A DNA stretch of 64,000 nt, taken from Synechococcus sp. PCC 7335 (GTDB lineage Bacteria; Cyanobacteriota; Cyanobacteriia; Phormidesmidales; Phormidesmidaceae). Of the stretch, positions 40,015-49,820 are shown piece after piece (the first letter of the stretch is position 1; the number at the start of each line of letters is the position of its first letter). The notes under the pieces are model-generated. The model was not told the origin of the DNA and ran no database searches. It saw nothing but the letters and a program-made list of their open reading frames with translations. The stretch lies in assembly GCF_000155595.1 (NCBI RefSeq), contig NZ_DS989904.1:1230354-1294353 (forward strand), given 5' to 3'. A program made the translations under genes and the position numbers.

Positions 40015-42516
40015 CTACTTGTCTATTGATTCGCTTCTTGCTTCACGCTGAGGTAGGAGCGCTAAAGGAACTTCAGTCCTAATTTGACTAATTTGGCTAG
40101 TTTCCACTAAGGCAGTGTCAACGTGCTGGTAGGTCGTCGTGATCAGCGACGCTAGTTTTTCTAAACGCCTATGCAACATTCTAAGCTGTCGATCTAGGTG
40201 CTGAGCTTGCTTATCTGAAGGGCTACTTGAGTGTGAGTGACGCATAGCCTCAACATTTGACGGTGAGTTTTGCCGCAACTGAGAAGCTGTTAGTGAGTCG
40301 GCAAAACTGTCTAGCGTTGTGGCGACTTGTTCGACAGCGTCCATTCCTGATTGTAGATCTGCTGATAGTTTTTCTACTTGAGCGACGTTCTGCTGTTGCT
40401 GACTATAGGTTTCTTCTAGCTGGTTTGATAAAGTCTCTAAGTCGATGCTTTGACTTCGAAATTGCGACAGAATGTCCTCGAAGATTTCTGAATTCTTCTG
40501 TCTAGATGCTGAGATAGATAGCGTAGAGGCATTCGCAATCAAAACTTGCGCGGTGGTATTCAGTCGTTGATATTGTTTGCTCTTGCGACTGATGTTCTCA
40601 GTGGCGGTGAAGAGCGATCGCAAGTCCTGACTCAACTGCTGTGTAGTCTGATGAAAAGCCGTGATTGCAGGAATGACTAGATCTATATTCTTCGAAGACG
40701 TTGATAACTGTGAGTTGGCAACGGCTAGGCTTTGGCCAGATTCAGCGGGCGTCAGTTCATGCAATAAGGTTTCATGTGCTTTGGCCCATTGCTGAAGCTG
40801 CCCGACCACTTCTGCCTGACTCGAAACATCTCGCTTCGCAACACGCATTTCCTGCTCGACCGCGATTACATGATCGTACGTTTCCCCAAAGGCAGACAGC
40901 AGACGAGAGAACCGATCAAGCGCGGAAAGGATTTGCAAGAAAGTATGCTCTAGGCGATCGCTGATCTGACTTAGTTCAGAGCGTTCAGCCGCAGGCAGCA
41001 GATCCCCTCTATGGTCTTCGATCACATTAATTAGCCAGCCGTCTGAGGCCAGCATCGAGACGATTTCGTAGAGCCAAGCTAGCTCCTGCTGTAGTGAAGT
41101 AGCAGGAGAATTCGATGAACTAGCTAACGCGGCTTGCATATCATCGACTAGCGGCAGGATATCTATTGACTTACGACCAAGGGGGCGCTGACGCTGCGAA
41201 TCAGCAGCGGCTCTTTTGATCTGACTAAGCTGGGCTTCGACTTCTGCGGTCCTGGCTGCTTCTAGCTCTACCCGCGTCCGGCTTAATTTTAGCTGTTCTA
41301 TTAAGTTGAAAAAAGAGATAGATAGCTGTGTCAGCTCATCTTTCCCTGCCAGCTTCTCAGTGACGGTCTCACCTGCTGTGTAAAGCCGCTGACATTCATC
41401 AATTACCGGCCGCAGGCGACGGTTAAGATAGCGCACTGCTAGCACCGTTATGCCTGACATTAAGAGCCCAGCCAAGAGCATTGCACCGAGCGCAATCGCC
41501 GCAATCCGACCAAACACTACGTGATAGGGTACGTAGGCCAAAACGACCCATGACTGTTCTGGAATTTGTAAATAGGACCAGTAGCCACCTCTACCCTCTA
41601 TCAACCCACTGCTGCTTTCCCTCCTGATCTGTGGCCAAACTTCAGTCAGCCCTGAGACATCAGCATAGGTTTGATCAATCACCTGCTCTGGGGCCGACGG
41701 ATTGGCGACGACACGTCCATCTTCTGATAGCAAGAACAGCTTTCCACCTTGTCTGAAAACAGGCTCATTCAAGACCGTTTGCAGGTAGGCTTCATCGATA
41801 TCCACTACCGCTGTTCCTAACCATTCGCCCTGGTTGTCGAAAATTTGCGAGTAGTAGGTTAGCAGCATCCCGCGATCGCTCTGGTAAGGCGCTGTCCATA
41901 GACTCTTTTGAGGCAAAAAGTAGTTGCGATAAGCCTCGGTGTTTGGATAAAAGTAGGGCTGCTCGGCGCGATCTGTATAGCGGAGCGTGCTAGCTTGCGC
42001 TGTCGTCTGCTCGACAGAGGTAGGGGGAGCCTCACCCTCTTCACCTGAAGAACTGACTTCGTTAACCCCAGAGTCGATTTGGTAGTAGGGATAGAACCAC
42101 TCTTTGCTAGGCAGAATGCCACCTTCTTTCTGTCCAAATCCCATTCCCAGAACGTAGCTTGGCTGGCTCTCAAATAGCTGTCGCACCAGCTCTTGATAGG
42201 TCTCAGGAGTCTCGGCCCTACGCACATGTAGAGTAGAAACGCTCACACCTAGACTGTAGGCTAGATTCTCAGCGCGATCAGTAATCTCATGAACTGTGCC
42301 GACCTTGCCTTCTAGCACCTTCTGAATTTGCTCTTCCGCTTGGAACTTCACCGTTTCAGCAAACAGGAAAGCCACGCTAGCAATACTTAATACAGCGCCC
42401 CCCATGATCATGGAAAACAGCCGAATACCGAAAGAATTACGGCGAAGCTGCTGTTTGAGTTTTGCTGATGTCTTTAAAGTTGAGGCCTCCGGAGTAGAGC
42501 GCGCAGTTTGCTGCAT
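40015..42516 (-). CDS. Cache-HAMP transmembrane sensor with degenerate chemoreceptor-like coiled coil
   Basis: 833 residues, ATG start. TM1 at about 30-53; a large periplasmic Cache-type sensor region from about 55 to 335 ('YQIDSG', 'AVVDIDEAYLQTVL', 'SEDGRVVANPS'); TM2 about 340-362; HAMP after it ('RRLRPVIDECQRLYTAGE'); then about 400 residues of coiled coil. Where a chemoreceptor would have its hairpin tip (LALNAAIEAARAGE), this protein reads ALSTLSISASRQKN-like residues, so CheA/CheW docking is probably lost. No che genes nearby. Might signal by other means or be vestigial. Confidence 0.8.
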   Translation of the reverse strand: MQQTARSTPEASTLKTSAKLKQQLRRNSFGIRLFSMIMGGAVLSIASVAFLFAETVKFQAEEQIQKVLEGKVGTVHEITDRAENLAYSLGVSVSTLHVRRAETPETYQELVRQLFESQPSYVLGMGFGQKEGGILPSKEWFYPYYQIDSGVNEVSSSGEEGEAPPTSVEQTTAQASTLRYTDRAEQPYFYPNTEAYRNYFLPQKSLWTAPYQSDRGMLLTYYSQIFDNQGEWLGTAVVDIDEAYLQTVLNEPVFRQGGKLFLLSEDGRVVANPSAPEQVIDQTYADVSGLTEVWPQIRRESSSGLIEGRGGYWSYLQIPEQSWVVLAYVPYHVVFGRIAAIALGAMLLAGLLMSGITVLAVRYLNRRLRPVIDECQRLYTAGETVTEKLAGKDELTQLSISFFNLIEQLKLSRTRVELEAARTAEVEAQLSQIKRAAADSQRQRPLGRKSIDILPLVDDMQAALASSSNSPATSLQQELAWLYEIVSMLASDGWLINVIEDHRGDLLPAAERSELSQISDRLEHTFLQILSALDRFSRLLSAFGETYDHVIAVEQEMRVAKRDVSSQAEVVGQLQQWAKAHETLLHELTPAESGQSLAVANSQLSTSSKNIDLVIPAITAFHQTTQQLSQDLRSLFTATENISRKSKQYQRLNTTAQVLIANASTLSISASRQKNSEIFEDILSQFRSQSIDLETLSNQLEETYSQQQQNVAQVEKLSADLQSGMDAVEQVATTLDSFADSLTASQLRQNSPSNVEAMRHSHSSSPSDKQAQHLDRQLRMLHRRLEKLASLITTTYQHVDTALVETSQISQIRTEVPLALLPQREARSESIDK

Positions 42517-42897
42517 AGCTATCTCAAACGAATGAACTTACTGATTGATAGAAAGACTAAGGAAGATGTCCTAAGTATCTATAAGGAAAAGCGATTTCAT
42601 AGTATCATCGGCTACTCAGTGAAGCGTCCCCTTTGTGCAAAGAGTCTGTGTTGATTTCAGTATCTATCGATAAAAGCATTTATCGCAAGACAGATTAGTT
42701 TGCCTGCTTAGACCCGTAGCTATAGACCCGTAGCTATACGTTTTCTAGAGGGTAAAGCCAACTGAAGCTGCCTTAGAATTTGAAGAGAAAGTGTACCTAG
42801 CAAGGTGAAAATGCAGGCATCTTTGCTCTGCGGGCTGGCTGTTGTTTTCTAGGTTTTATATAGGTCTTGACCGACGTGGCTATAGCGTTCCTCACTT
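42517..42897. other. Gene-free spacer with a 2 x 14-bp repeat
   Basis: Upstream of the sensor gene and downstream of era. Contains tagacccgtagcta twice at 42709-42736. No terminator or riboswitch recognised. Confidence 0.6.
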
Positions 42898-44193
42898 CTA
42901 CTTTTCGACTTTATAGCCAAACTCTGACAAGCGAGTGCGCGACTGCCGCCAGCGTTCTTGTACCCGCACGAATATTTCTAGATAGACTTTTCCTGCAACC
43001 AGCTTTTGCATTTGCTCGCGAGCAGCAGTACTGATTGCTTTCATCATCAAGCCACCTTTGCCGATTAAGATGCCTTTTTGCGATTTGCGTTCAACGTTGA
43101 CCGTGGCGAGAATGCGGGTAATGTTTTTATCTTCTTCCACCTTTTCGATGGCGATCGCTACGCTATGTGGCACTTCTTCTCTCGTATGCAGTAATATCTG
43201 CTCGCGAATCAGCTCACCCATAATGAATCGCTCTGGCTGATCCGTTACTAGGTCCGGCGGATAGTAGTACGGCCCGGGTTCTAATTTTGCCACTAACTCC
43301 GTCTGCAGATTTTCTATGCCTTCGCCAGTTAGCGCTGAAAACTTCACCACAGACCAGCCGTGCTCAGCGGCCAAAGCCTCATAGCTATGCTTGATCTCAG
43401 CCGCTTTTCGTCCACTTTCAGGCAGTTGGTCAACTTTGTTAATCCCTAGAACAACCGGCCCTTTGGTTTGGGCTATCAGATTAGAAACAAAGAGGTCGCC
43501 TTTACCCGCCGCTGAGGTGGCTTCAACAACAAAAAGGACAACGTCTACCGAACCAATTGCTACCCGCGCATTTTGTACCAGCACTTTACCCAGTTCGTGA
43601 TGTGGCTTATGAATACCGGGGGTGTCTACAAAAATGATTTGGGCTTGAGGGGTGGTCAAGATTCCTTGAAGTCGGTTGCGAGTTGTCTGGGCGACCGGCG
43701 AGGTGATTGCAATTTTTTGACCAACCAGATAGTTCATTAAGGTTGATTTGCCCACGTTGGGGCGACCAACGATGCTAACAAAACCCGATCGAAACTCAGG
43801 TGCGGCAGTGGGAATCAAACCGCCACTGATATTGGGCTTGCTTTTGACCGGAATGTTTTGATCGGCAGGATTGGTCAGCGGCAAAACCTCATAGTTTGTC
43901 TTCGCGATCGCTGCTTCTGAGTTCGCTGTGCTGGAATCGACAATTTTTCCGTCTTTTAAGATCGGTCCTTTTCTAGTCTTCTTGTGCGCAGAAGACGCCG
44001 CTTGAGTCCGATCGGCTTTTAGTTTTGGTGCAGGTGTTGCCTTTCTAGCTTTGTTGAACTTGCGATCGCCTAGCTTTCCCTCACCTGGCTTCCTATCGCT
44101 GTTATAGCTGCTCTTTTTAGACTTCTTTTGACCTGTAGCGCTTTTGGATGTCTTTTTAGAGACATTATCCCAAGGATTGTTCTGATCGCTCAT
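42898..44193 (-). CDS. era: GTPase Era with long basic N-terminal extension
   Basis: 431 residues, ATG start, against about 300 for usual Era. G1 GRPNVGKS is at 143-150, followed by G3 'DTPG', G4 'NKVD' and 'SALTGEG' (G5). The C-terminal KH domain has 'GILIGKGGLMMKAIS'. Era aids 30S assembly and binds the 16S 3' end. Residues 1-130 are Lys/Ser/Arg-rich and look disordered. The start lies three bases after the yjbQ-like stop, so they are co-transcribed. Confidence 0.95.
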   Translation of the reverse strand: MSDQNNPWDNVSKKTSKSATGQKKSKKSSYNSDRKPGEGKLGDRKFNKARKATPAPKLKADRTQAASSAHKKTRKGPILKDGKIVDSSTANSEAAIAKTNYEVLPLTNPADQNIPVKSKPNISGGLIPTAAPEFRSGFVSIVGRPNVGKSTLMNYLVGQKIAITSPVAQTTRNRLQGILTTPQAQIIFVDTPGIHKPHHELGKVLVQNARVAIGSVDVVLFVVEATSAAGKGDLFVSNLIAQTKGPVVLGINKVDQLPESGRKAAEIKHSYEALAAEHGWSVVKFSALTGEGIENLQTELVAKLEPGPYYYPPDLVTDQPERFIMGELIREQILLHTREEVPHSVAIAIEKVEEDKNITRILATVNVERKSQKGILIGKGGLMMKAISTAAREQMQKLVAGKVYLEIFVRVQERWRQSRTRLSEFGYKVEK

Positions 44194-44196
44194 TCG

Positions 44197-44631
44197 TTAA
44201 TTGCCGGTGATGTGAATGACGATCTCTCTAGTGTGCGAGTAGTCACGATGTTCCCATACGTAGATGCCTTGCCAGGTGCCTAGAGCCAAGCGTCCGTTCA
44301 TAATTGGAATTTGCTCAGAGGTATGGGTCAGCGCTGTACGGATATGAGCAGGCATATCGTCTGGTCCTTCATCGTTATGACGGTAGTAGCTTCCCTCGGG
44401 TACTAGCTCCGATAGAAAAGTTTCCATATCCAGTAAAACGTCTGGATCGGCGTTCTCTTGAATCACTAAGCTGGCGGACGTGTGACGCAAAAATATAGAG
44501 CATAGTCCGGTTTTAACACCGGATGCGGCAACGACTTCTTGAACTTTTCGAGTGAAGCGGCCAAGTGACTTCGGCTGGGTTTTAAGACGAATGACGTGCT
44601 GGTAGTGGGTAGTTTCTAAGGTGGTCACCAT
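44197..44631 (-). CDS. YjbQ/UPF0047 family protein
   Basis: 144 residues, ATG start. Conserved 'GLCSIFLRHTSASLVIQENADPDVLLDMETFLSELVP' and C-terminal 'LGTWQGIYVWEHRD', with His residues that bind zinc in structures of the family. Reported as a secondary thiamine phosphate synthase-like activity in E. coli; true role uncertain. Stop is 3 bp before era. Confidence 0.92.
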   Translation of the reverse strand: MVTTLETTHYQHVIRLKTQPKSLGRFTRKVQEVVAASGVKTGLCSIFLRHTSASLVIQENADPDVLLDMETFLSELVPEGSYYRHNDEGPDDMPAHIRTALTHTSEQIPIMNGRLALGTWQGIYVWEHRDYSHTREIVIHITGN

Positions 44632-44692
44632 AAGACTTTTAAAGTGGGCCTTTGGAGGCTGACTGATGTTTCGTCAGTTTATCGCACTGTTT

Positions 44693-44734
44693 CATGAGTT
44701 GATCCTCATGAGTTGATCTTCACGAGTTGATCTT
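44693..44734 (+). repeat. 3 x 14-bp tandem repeat
   Basis: Units catgagttgatcct, catgagttgatctt and cacgagttgatctt, just downstream of the glycosyltransferase gene (minus strand, stop at 44746). Confidence 0.9.
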
Positions 44735-44745
44735 TGTTAGCTGTT

Positions 44746-45846
44746 TTAGTTGAGTCTGCTGAAGTGTTCGATAACAGCAGTAGCGATCACTTCTTTTCCC
44801 CTTTTATTCAACTTGCTCTCTGTGCGCGGTGATAATAGATCACTAGTGATACAAGACCAATCACCTTCGAGAAAGCTTTTTGCGCCCACGATTCGGTGAT
44901 ACGCGTGATCTTGAATGCCCTTTAAAAGATAATGAGCTTCAGAAAAATCGTCGCGAGTGATGGTAATAATGCCTTTGTCTAGCAGGCAGGCTTCGGAAAA
45001 AGTGCTGTAGCCCGGTTTGGAGAAAACGCGCTCACATACCACCATCCAATCCACGGGTCGCATCTTGTGATCGTTCACCCGATACAGATTTGGCAGGTTC
45101 GCGCCAGCCCGGTCAAACGTAATAAACTGCCAGTCTGGAAACTCGGTGAGCGCCTCGTAGGGTGTCTGCGCAACGCCCATGCCGCCAAAGGTAATCAGTA
45201 CGGTTCGCTCTGGAGGCACGTCACTTTGCATCAGTCTTCGTAAATGCGCTTCGCTGTAGGCAGGGGTTCCTCCAGTTAATCCTACGTCCGTTTGATTGGG
45301 TAGCGCAGACATTGGTTCGTGGAAAGGTAGGCGATAGGTCTGGGTGGCGTGTGAGAAGCAGTCTGCGATCCAGTCGGTGATCGCCCTAAACCCTTCATAC
45401 TCTTCCATCCAATCTCGATAGATAAAATCCCAGCCAAAATTACTCACCATCCAGCAAGGAACATCCGCCACCGCCGAGATCTTGGCTATCAGCGGCGGAA
45501 TATCTGCCAACACCAAATCCACCTGCTGTGCTTTCAAGTAAGCTGACTCTTCAGCAATCAATCGATCCTCACTTACCCGAATTTCCTGCACCGCCTTCAA
45601 AGTCGCCGACTTGTCCATATTCAGGCTATCGGTCTGCAACACGCCTACATCGAATGCCACCGTCCGGTGCTCATAAGGTTCTGTTAGGTAGGTATCTAGC
45701 AGCCACTTCGGCGCTTTCGTTGCCATGATCAGTCGCAGTGGAATGTCGGCGGCTTTGCAGCATTGGCTAATTTCAGCAGCGAGTGCGGCTGAGCGGGTCG
45801 CATGACCAAACCCGTGATTCGTCACCGCAAAGTAGAGAGTAGGCAT
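44746..45846 (-). CDS. Glycosyltransferase, GT28/MurG-like C-terminal fold
   Basis: 366 residues, ATG start. N-terminal 'FAVTNHGFGHATRSAALAAEI' is the acceptor-side glycine loop of GT-B enzymes. The C-terminal donor region reads 'VLITFGGMG', then 'SKPGYSTFSEACLLDKGIITI', resembling the MurG/GT28 donor site. Soluble, no membrane segments. Substrate unknown. Between the era-yjbQ unit and ftsH, with a terminator separating it from ftsH. Confidence 0.8.
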   Translation of the reverse strand: MPTLYFAVTNHGFGHATRSAALAAEISQCCKAADIPLRLIMATKAPKWLLDTYLTEPYEHRTVAFDVGVLQTDSLNMDKSATLKAVQEIRVSEDRLIAEESAYLKAQQVDLVLADIPPLIAKISAVADVPCWMVSNFGWDFIYRDWMEEYEGFRAITDWIADCFSHATQTYRLPFHEPMSALPNQTDVGLTGGTPAYSEAHLRRLMQSDVPPERTVLITFGGMGVAQTPYEALTEFPDWQFITFDRAGANLPNLYRVNDHKMRPVDWMVVCERVFSKPGYSTFSEACLLDKGIITITRDDFSEAHYLLKGIQDHAYHRIVGAKSFLEGDWSCITSDLLSPRTESKLNKRGKEVIATAVIEHFSRLN

Positions 45847-45870
45847 GAAAAAAGTAGGGTAAGGTCCATC

Positions 45871-45905
45871 AAAAAGGGCTTACCACTTTGAACGGCAAGC
45901 CCTTT
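45871..45905 (-). terminator. Terminator downstream of ftsH
   Basis: AAAGGGCTT (45873-45881) and AAGCCCTTT (45897-45905) pair over 9 bp, and on the minus strand TTTTT follows the stem. About 80 bp after the ftsH stop and 25 bp before the glycosyltransferase start. Confidence 0.85.
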
Positions 45906-45982
45906 CCTATCTATTTAACGCTAGCAGAGAAGACCCCCTGCTAGATTAACCGAGTTACATCTTCCGTTCTACGGCCGAAGTT

Positions 45983-47875
45983 CTACAGCTGTGGAACAAA
46001 CCGTTCTTTATCAGGCACGGTAGTATACTCACTGACGATCTGACGGAATTCATCACCATCGATGGATTCTTTCTCAATTAGCAAGTCAACTACCCGGTCA
46101 ATCACATCACGGTTCTCGCGAACGATATTCACCGTATCTTCGTAGCACTTCTGAACGATCTCACGCACCGCAGCATCGATTCTAGCCGCAATTTCTTCAG
46201 AGTATTCAGAGCGACCGCCCCAGCTCCCGCCAAGGAAGACTTCACCCTGCTCACTTTCTAGCGCTAGCTGACCGAGGTCTTCTGACATACCGAACTTGGT
46301 TACCATTTGACGGGCCATGTTCGTCACCTGCTGCAGATCATTACCTGCACCTGTTGTGATTTCAGCATCTCCAAAGATGACCTCCTCAGCCGCACGTCCA
46401 CCTAAAGCACCACAAATGCGAGCTTTGAGCTGACCGCGAGAAATCAGCATTTGATCCTCACTAGGCGTGAACCAGGTTAGACCTTGTGCCTGACCGCGAG
46501 GAATCAGAGTCACCTTTTGCACAGGATCGTGATCCTTGATTAGGGTACCAATAATGGCGTGACCAACTTCGTGGTAAGCAATCAGTCGCTTACTCTTACC
46601 GTCGGTGAGCGGCGTGCCTTCCATGCCAGCGATCACACGATCAATCGCATCGTCGATTTCTAGCATAGTGACCGCTTCTTTCCGACGACGAGCGGTAAGA
46701 ATCGCAGCTTCGTTGAGGAGATTGGCGAGATCTGCGCCTGTGAATCCAGGGGTGCGGCGGGCGATCGCATCCAAAGAAAGGTCGTCAGACACCTTCTTAT
46801 CACGTGCGTGCACTTCTAGCACTTCGCGGCGACCCTTGATATCTGGTGGATCCACCGATACCTGACGGTCAAAGCGGCCAGGACGCAATAGCGCCGAGTC
46901 GAGCACGTCAGCACGGTTAGTCGCGGCAATCACGATAATGCCAGTGTTGCCTTCAAAGCCGTCCATCTCGGTCAGCAGCTGGTTGAGCGTTTGCTCACGC
47001 TCGTCGTTACCGCCACCAATACCTGCACCACGAGAGCGACCAACTGCGTCAATCTCATCAATAAAGATGATACAAGGCGCGTTTTCTTTGGCTTTCTTGA
47101 ACAGGTCACGAACGCGAGACGCACCCACACCCACAAACATCTCTACGAATTCTGAACCGGAGATAGAGAAAAAGGGAGTACCCGCTTCACCAGCGATCGC
47201 CTTCGCCAGCAAAGTCTTACCTGTACCTGGAGGACCTACTAGCAGCACACCTTTAGGAATCCGCGCACCAATTGCCGTAAATCGCTCTGGCTTTTTTAAG
47301 AAAGTGACAACTTCCTGTAGCTCTTCTTTCGCTTCTTCAATACCCGCCACATCATCAAACATGACGCCAGTATTCGCTTCCATCATGAAGCGAGCCTTGG
47401 ATTTACCAAAGTTCATTGCCTGACCAGGACCACCCGCACCGCCGTTAGAGCGGCGAAATAGGAAGAACAGTCCACCAATCAGCAAAATAGGGAAAAGCAG
47501 ATTGCCTAGAATCCCAATTAAAGCGCCATCATTACGAGGCTGGTGAGAATCCAAGCTGATATCAGATGCCCGCAGACGCTCAACTAGCTCAGGCGCGTTA
47601 CCAGGTAAGTCCACTCGCCAACGCTGAACTCGATTATCGATCTGAGGATCAACGGCCTCAATAATAGCGGTCTGGCCGCCTTCATAAAAATCGACGGAAG
47701 TTACCCGACCCGCGTCTAAGTAATCTAAAAAGCGTCCATAGGTCATGCTAGTGCTAGCAGTGTTTCGACCTGAATCGACGGGATCTACGCTACTGAAAGA
47801 GCCCTGCCATAGGAAAAATCCAACGACTAAGAGGGGCATTGTCCACAGTAGGGCAGTTCTCCAAGAAAATTTCAT
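45983..47875 (-). CDS. ftsH: ATP-dependent zinc metalloprotease FtsH
   Basis: 630 residues, ATG start. Membrane segments at about 7-24 and 119-140 flank a periplasmic or lumenal domain. AAA module: Walker A GPPGTGKT 214-221, Walker B 'FIDEID' 271-276, the SRH region with '[20 protein letters not shown]'. Zinc site HEVGH 435-439, third ligand in '[16 protein letters not shown]'. Membrane protein quality control, in cyanobacteria including PSII D1 turnover; which of the four paralogues this is cannot be told here. Terminator at 45871-45905. Confidence 0.96.
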   Translation of the reverse strand: MKFSWRTALLWTMPLLVVGFFLWQGSFSSVDPVDSGRNTASTSMTYGRFLDYLDAGRVTSVDFYEGGQTAIIEAVDPQIDNRVQRWRVDLPGNAPELVERLRASDISLDSHQPRNDGALIGILGNLLFPILLIGGLFFLFRRSNGGAGGPGQAMNFGKSKARFMMEANTGVMFDDVAGIEEAKEELQEVVTFLKKPERFTAIGARIPKGVLLVGPPGTGKTLLAKAIAGEAGTPFFSISGSEFVEMFVGVGASRVRDLFKKAKENAPCIIFIDEIDAVGRSRGAGIGGGNDEREQTLNQLLTEMDGFEGNTGIIVIAATNRADVLDSALLRPGRFDRQVSVDPPDIKGRREVLEVHARDKKVSDDLSLDAIARRTPGFTGADLANLLNEAAILTARRRKEAVTMLEIDDAIDRVIAGMEGTPLTDGKSKRLIAYHEVGHAIIGTLIKDHDPVQKVTLIPRGQAQGLTWFTPSEDQMLISRGQLKARICGALGGRAAEEVIFGDAEITTGAGNDLQQVTNMARQMVTKFGMSEDLGQLALESEQGEVFLGGSWGGRSEYSEEIAARIDAAVREIVQKCYEDTVNIVRENRDVIDRVVDLLIEKESIDGDEFRQIVSEYTTVPDKERFVPQL

Positions 47876-48101
47876 AACTCGGTGGCCTCTGTTAAATAGA
47901 TAGCTTGCAAAGGATGACTCGCAAAAATAAATCTGCTCATTATCAGATTGCTAAGCAATTACAAGTTTTATGAGACTTGTGTTTACTAAATTTAACGTAA
48001 ATCCTCAGGTTCAAGCAATGAATATTCTGAAAATCCGCAGAATACTTTCTCTTTAGAGGCTCCTTAGAGCCCCCTTGAAAGGTCGTCTACAGAGCGTGAT
48101 C

Positions 48102-49544
48102 TTACCCTCTTGCAATGGCTACAGCCGCTTCTAATCGCTGTAAATCGTATTCTTGCTGATGTAAGATTGTCCAAGACTCTACTAAATCAGGACCTTGCAT
48201 GTCGCCCATCAGCGCCGCGCGCAGTGATTTCATCACCAGGCCCTTTTTTACGCCTAGCCCCTTTGCTACCTGATTGACAACCCCTTTTGCATCGGCAGGT
48301 TCTTGAATGGATGTTTCCTTTAGTGTCTCTATAGTTGCCTGCATAATCTTGGCGACACCTTCTGTTTGGAGCTGAGCGATCGCCTTCTCACTAAAGTCCA
48401 TTATTGGCGTAGCAAAGAACCGACCTAGCTCCACACAATCCTTTAACCGGGTCAAACTAGGTCCAATCATTTCTGCTAGCAGCTTCAACCAGCCTGCGTC
48501 TGCATCAAAGCCATAACCAGCTTCTTCCCAATAGGGCATTAGCATCGGCAACAGGGTTTCAGGCGACTGCTCATGCAGATACTGACTATTAATCCAATCG
48601 AGCTTGTCCCAGTCGAATTTTGCGCCTGCTTTATTTACCCGATCAAAGCTAAATAGCTTTGCGGCTTCTTCTAAAGTAAATAGCTCCTGCGCATCGGGCG
48701 CAGACCAGCCTAGCAATGTCATGTAGTTTGCGAGTGCCTCAGTGGTAAATCCCAGCTTGCGAAAATCATCTACTGAAGTCACACCATCTCGCTTAGAAAG
48801 CTTCGCTCCCTGTTCATTCAAGATCAGTGGCGTATGCGCAAATTTGGGTACTTCAAAGCCGAGTGCTTCGTATAGCAAAATCTGCTTAGGCGTATTTCCT
48901 ACATGATCTTCTCCGCGAATGACATGGGTGATTGCCATATCCGCATCGTCTACGACCACCACAAAGTTATACAGAGGTTGGCCTACATCCGAACCTGAAG
49001 ATGCTCTAGCAATGACCATATCACCGCCTAAGTCACGCCCTTTCCAACTCACTGCGCCACGAACAAGATCGTTCCATGTGATCTCACGCTCATCGTCAAT
49101 TTTGAAACGAATCACCGCCGGACGACCTGCCGCTTCAAAGTCTGATATCTGCTCTGGTGTTAGATTTCTATGCTGGTTGTTGTAACGAGGAGCTTCCTTA
49201 CGCGCCTGCTGCGCCTCACGCATCGCGTTTAATTCTTCCGGCGTTTCATAAGCTCGGTAAGCTAGCCCTTTATCTAGAAGCGCCTGTACCTTTTTTCGAT
49301 ACATCTCTAATCGCTGCGACTGATAAAAAGGCCCTTCGTCCCAGTCCATTCCTAGCCATTTCAACCCTTCAATAATATTGTCGGTATACTCCGGCTTCGA
49401 GCGCTCCAGGTCGGTATCTTCAATCCTGAGTAAAAACTGGCCGCCTTGATTGCGAGCGAACAGCCAGTTGAAAACAGCGGTACGAGCAGTACCTATATGA
49501 AGATTACCGGTAGGGCTAGGAGCGATACGAACGCGAACTGACAT
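48102..49544 (-). CDS. gltX: Glutamyl-tRNA synthetase
   Basis: 480 residues, ATG start. '[19 protein letters not shown]' carries the HIGH motif, '[13 protein letters not shown]' the KMSKS-like motif. C-terminal helical anticodon domain ends '[16 protein letters not shown]'. Also supplies Glu-tRNA for tetrapyrrole synthesis via the C5 pathway, the source of the substrate for ChlI. Many cyanobacterial GltX are non-discriminating; not decidable here. Confidence 0.97.
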   Translation of the reverse strand: MSVRVRIAPSPTGNLHIGTARTAVFNWLFARNQGGQFLLRIEDTDLERSKPEYTDNIIEGLKWLGMDWDEGPFYQSQRLEMYRKKVQALLDKGLAYRAYETPEELNAMREAQQARKEAPRYNNQHRNLTPEQISDFEAAGRPAVIRFKIDDEREITWNDLVRGAVSWKGRDLGGDMVIARASSGSDVGQPLYNFVVVVDDADMAITHVIRGEDHVGNTPKQILLYEALGFEVPKFAHTPLILNEQGAKLSKRDGVTSVDDFRKLGFTTEALANYMTLLGWSAPDAQELFTLEEAAKLFSFDRVNKAGAKFDWDKLDWINSQYLHEQSPETLLPMLMPYWEEAGYGFDADAGWLKLLAEMIGPSLTRLKDCVELGRFFATPIMDFSEKAIAQLQTEGVAKIMQATIETLKETSIQEPADAKGVVNQVAKGLGVKKGLVMKSLRAALMGDMQGPDLVESWTILHQQEYDLQRLEAAVAIARG

Positions 49545-49820
49545 ATGAATTTGTTGAGGTGGCTCAATTAGGGAAATTATTGTTAGATCAGCACTTATTG
49601 TAGCGAGCTGTGGAGTTCAATCCGAGTTCAATTAATTTCAGCAGTCTGCGTAGGGTATGAGGCCTTCTTCACGCAAGGGGCATACCAATTTTTTGTGAAT
49701 GTGTTAGCAATAAAGCAGTTACTGTTGCATTTTTTAACAGAGATAGCTGCAGACTGTATAGCTGCAAAATGTATTCTTCAGCCACCTCTAGCGCTATCGC
49801 CAGCCGACGACTTCCACTAG

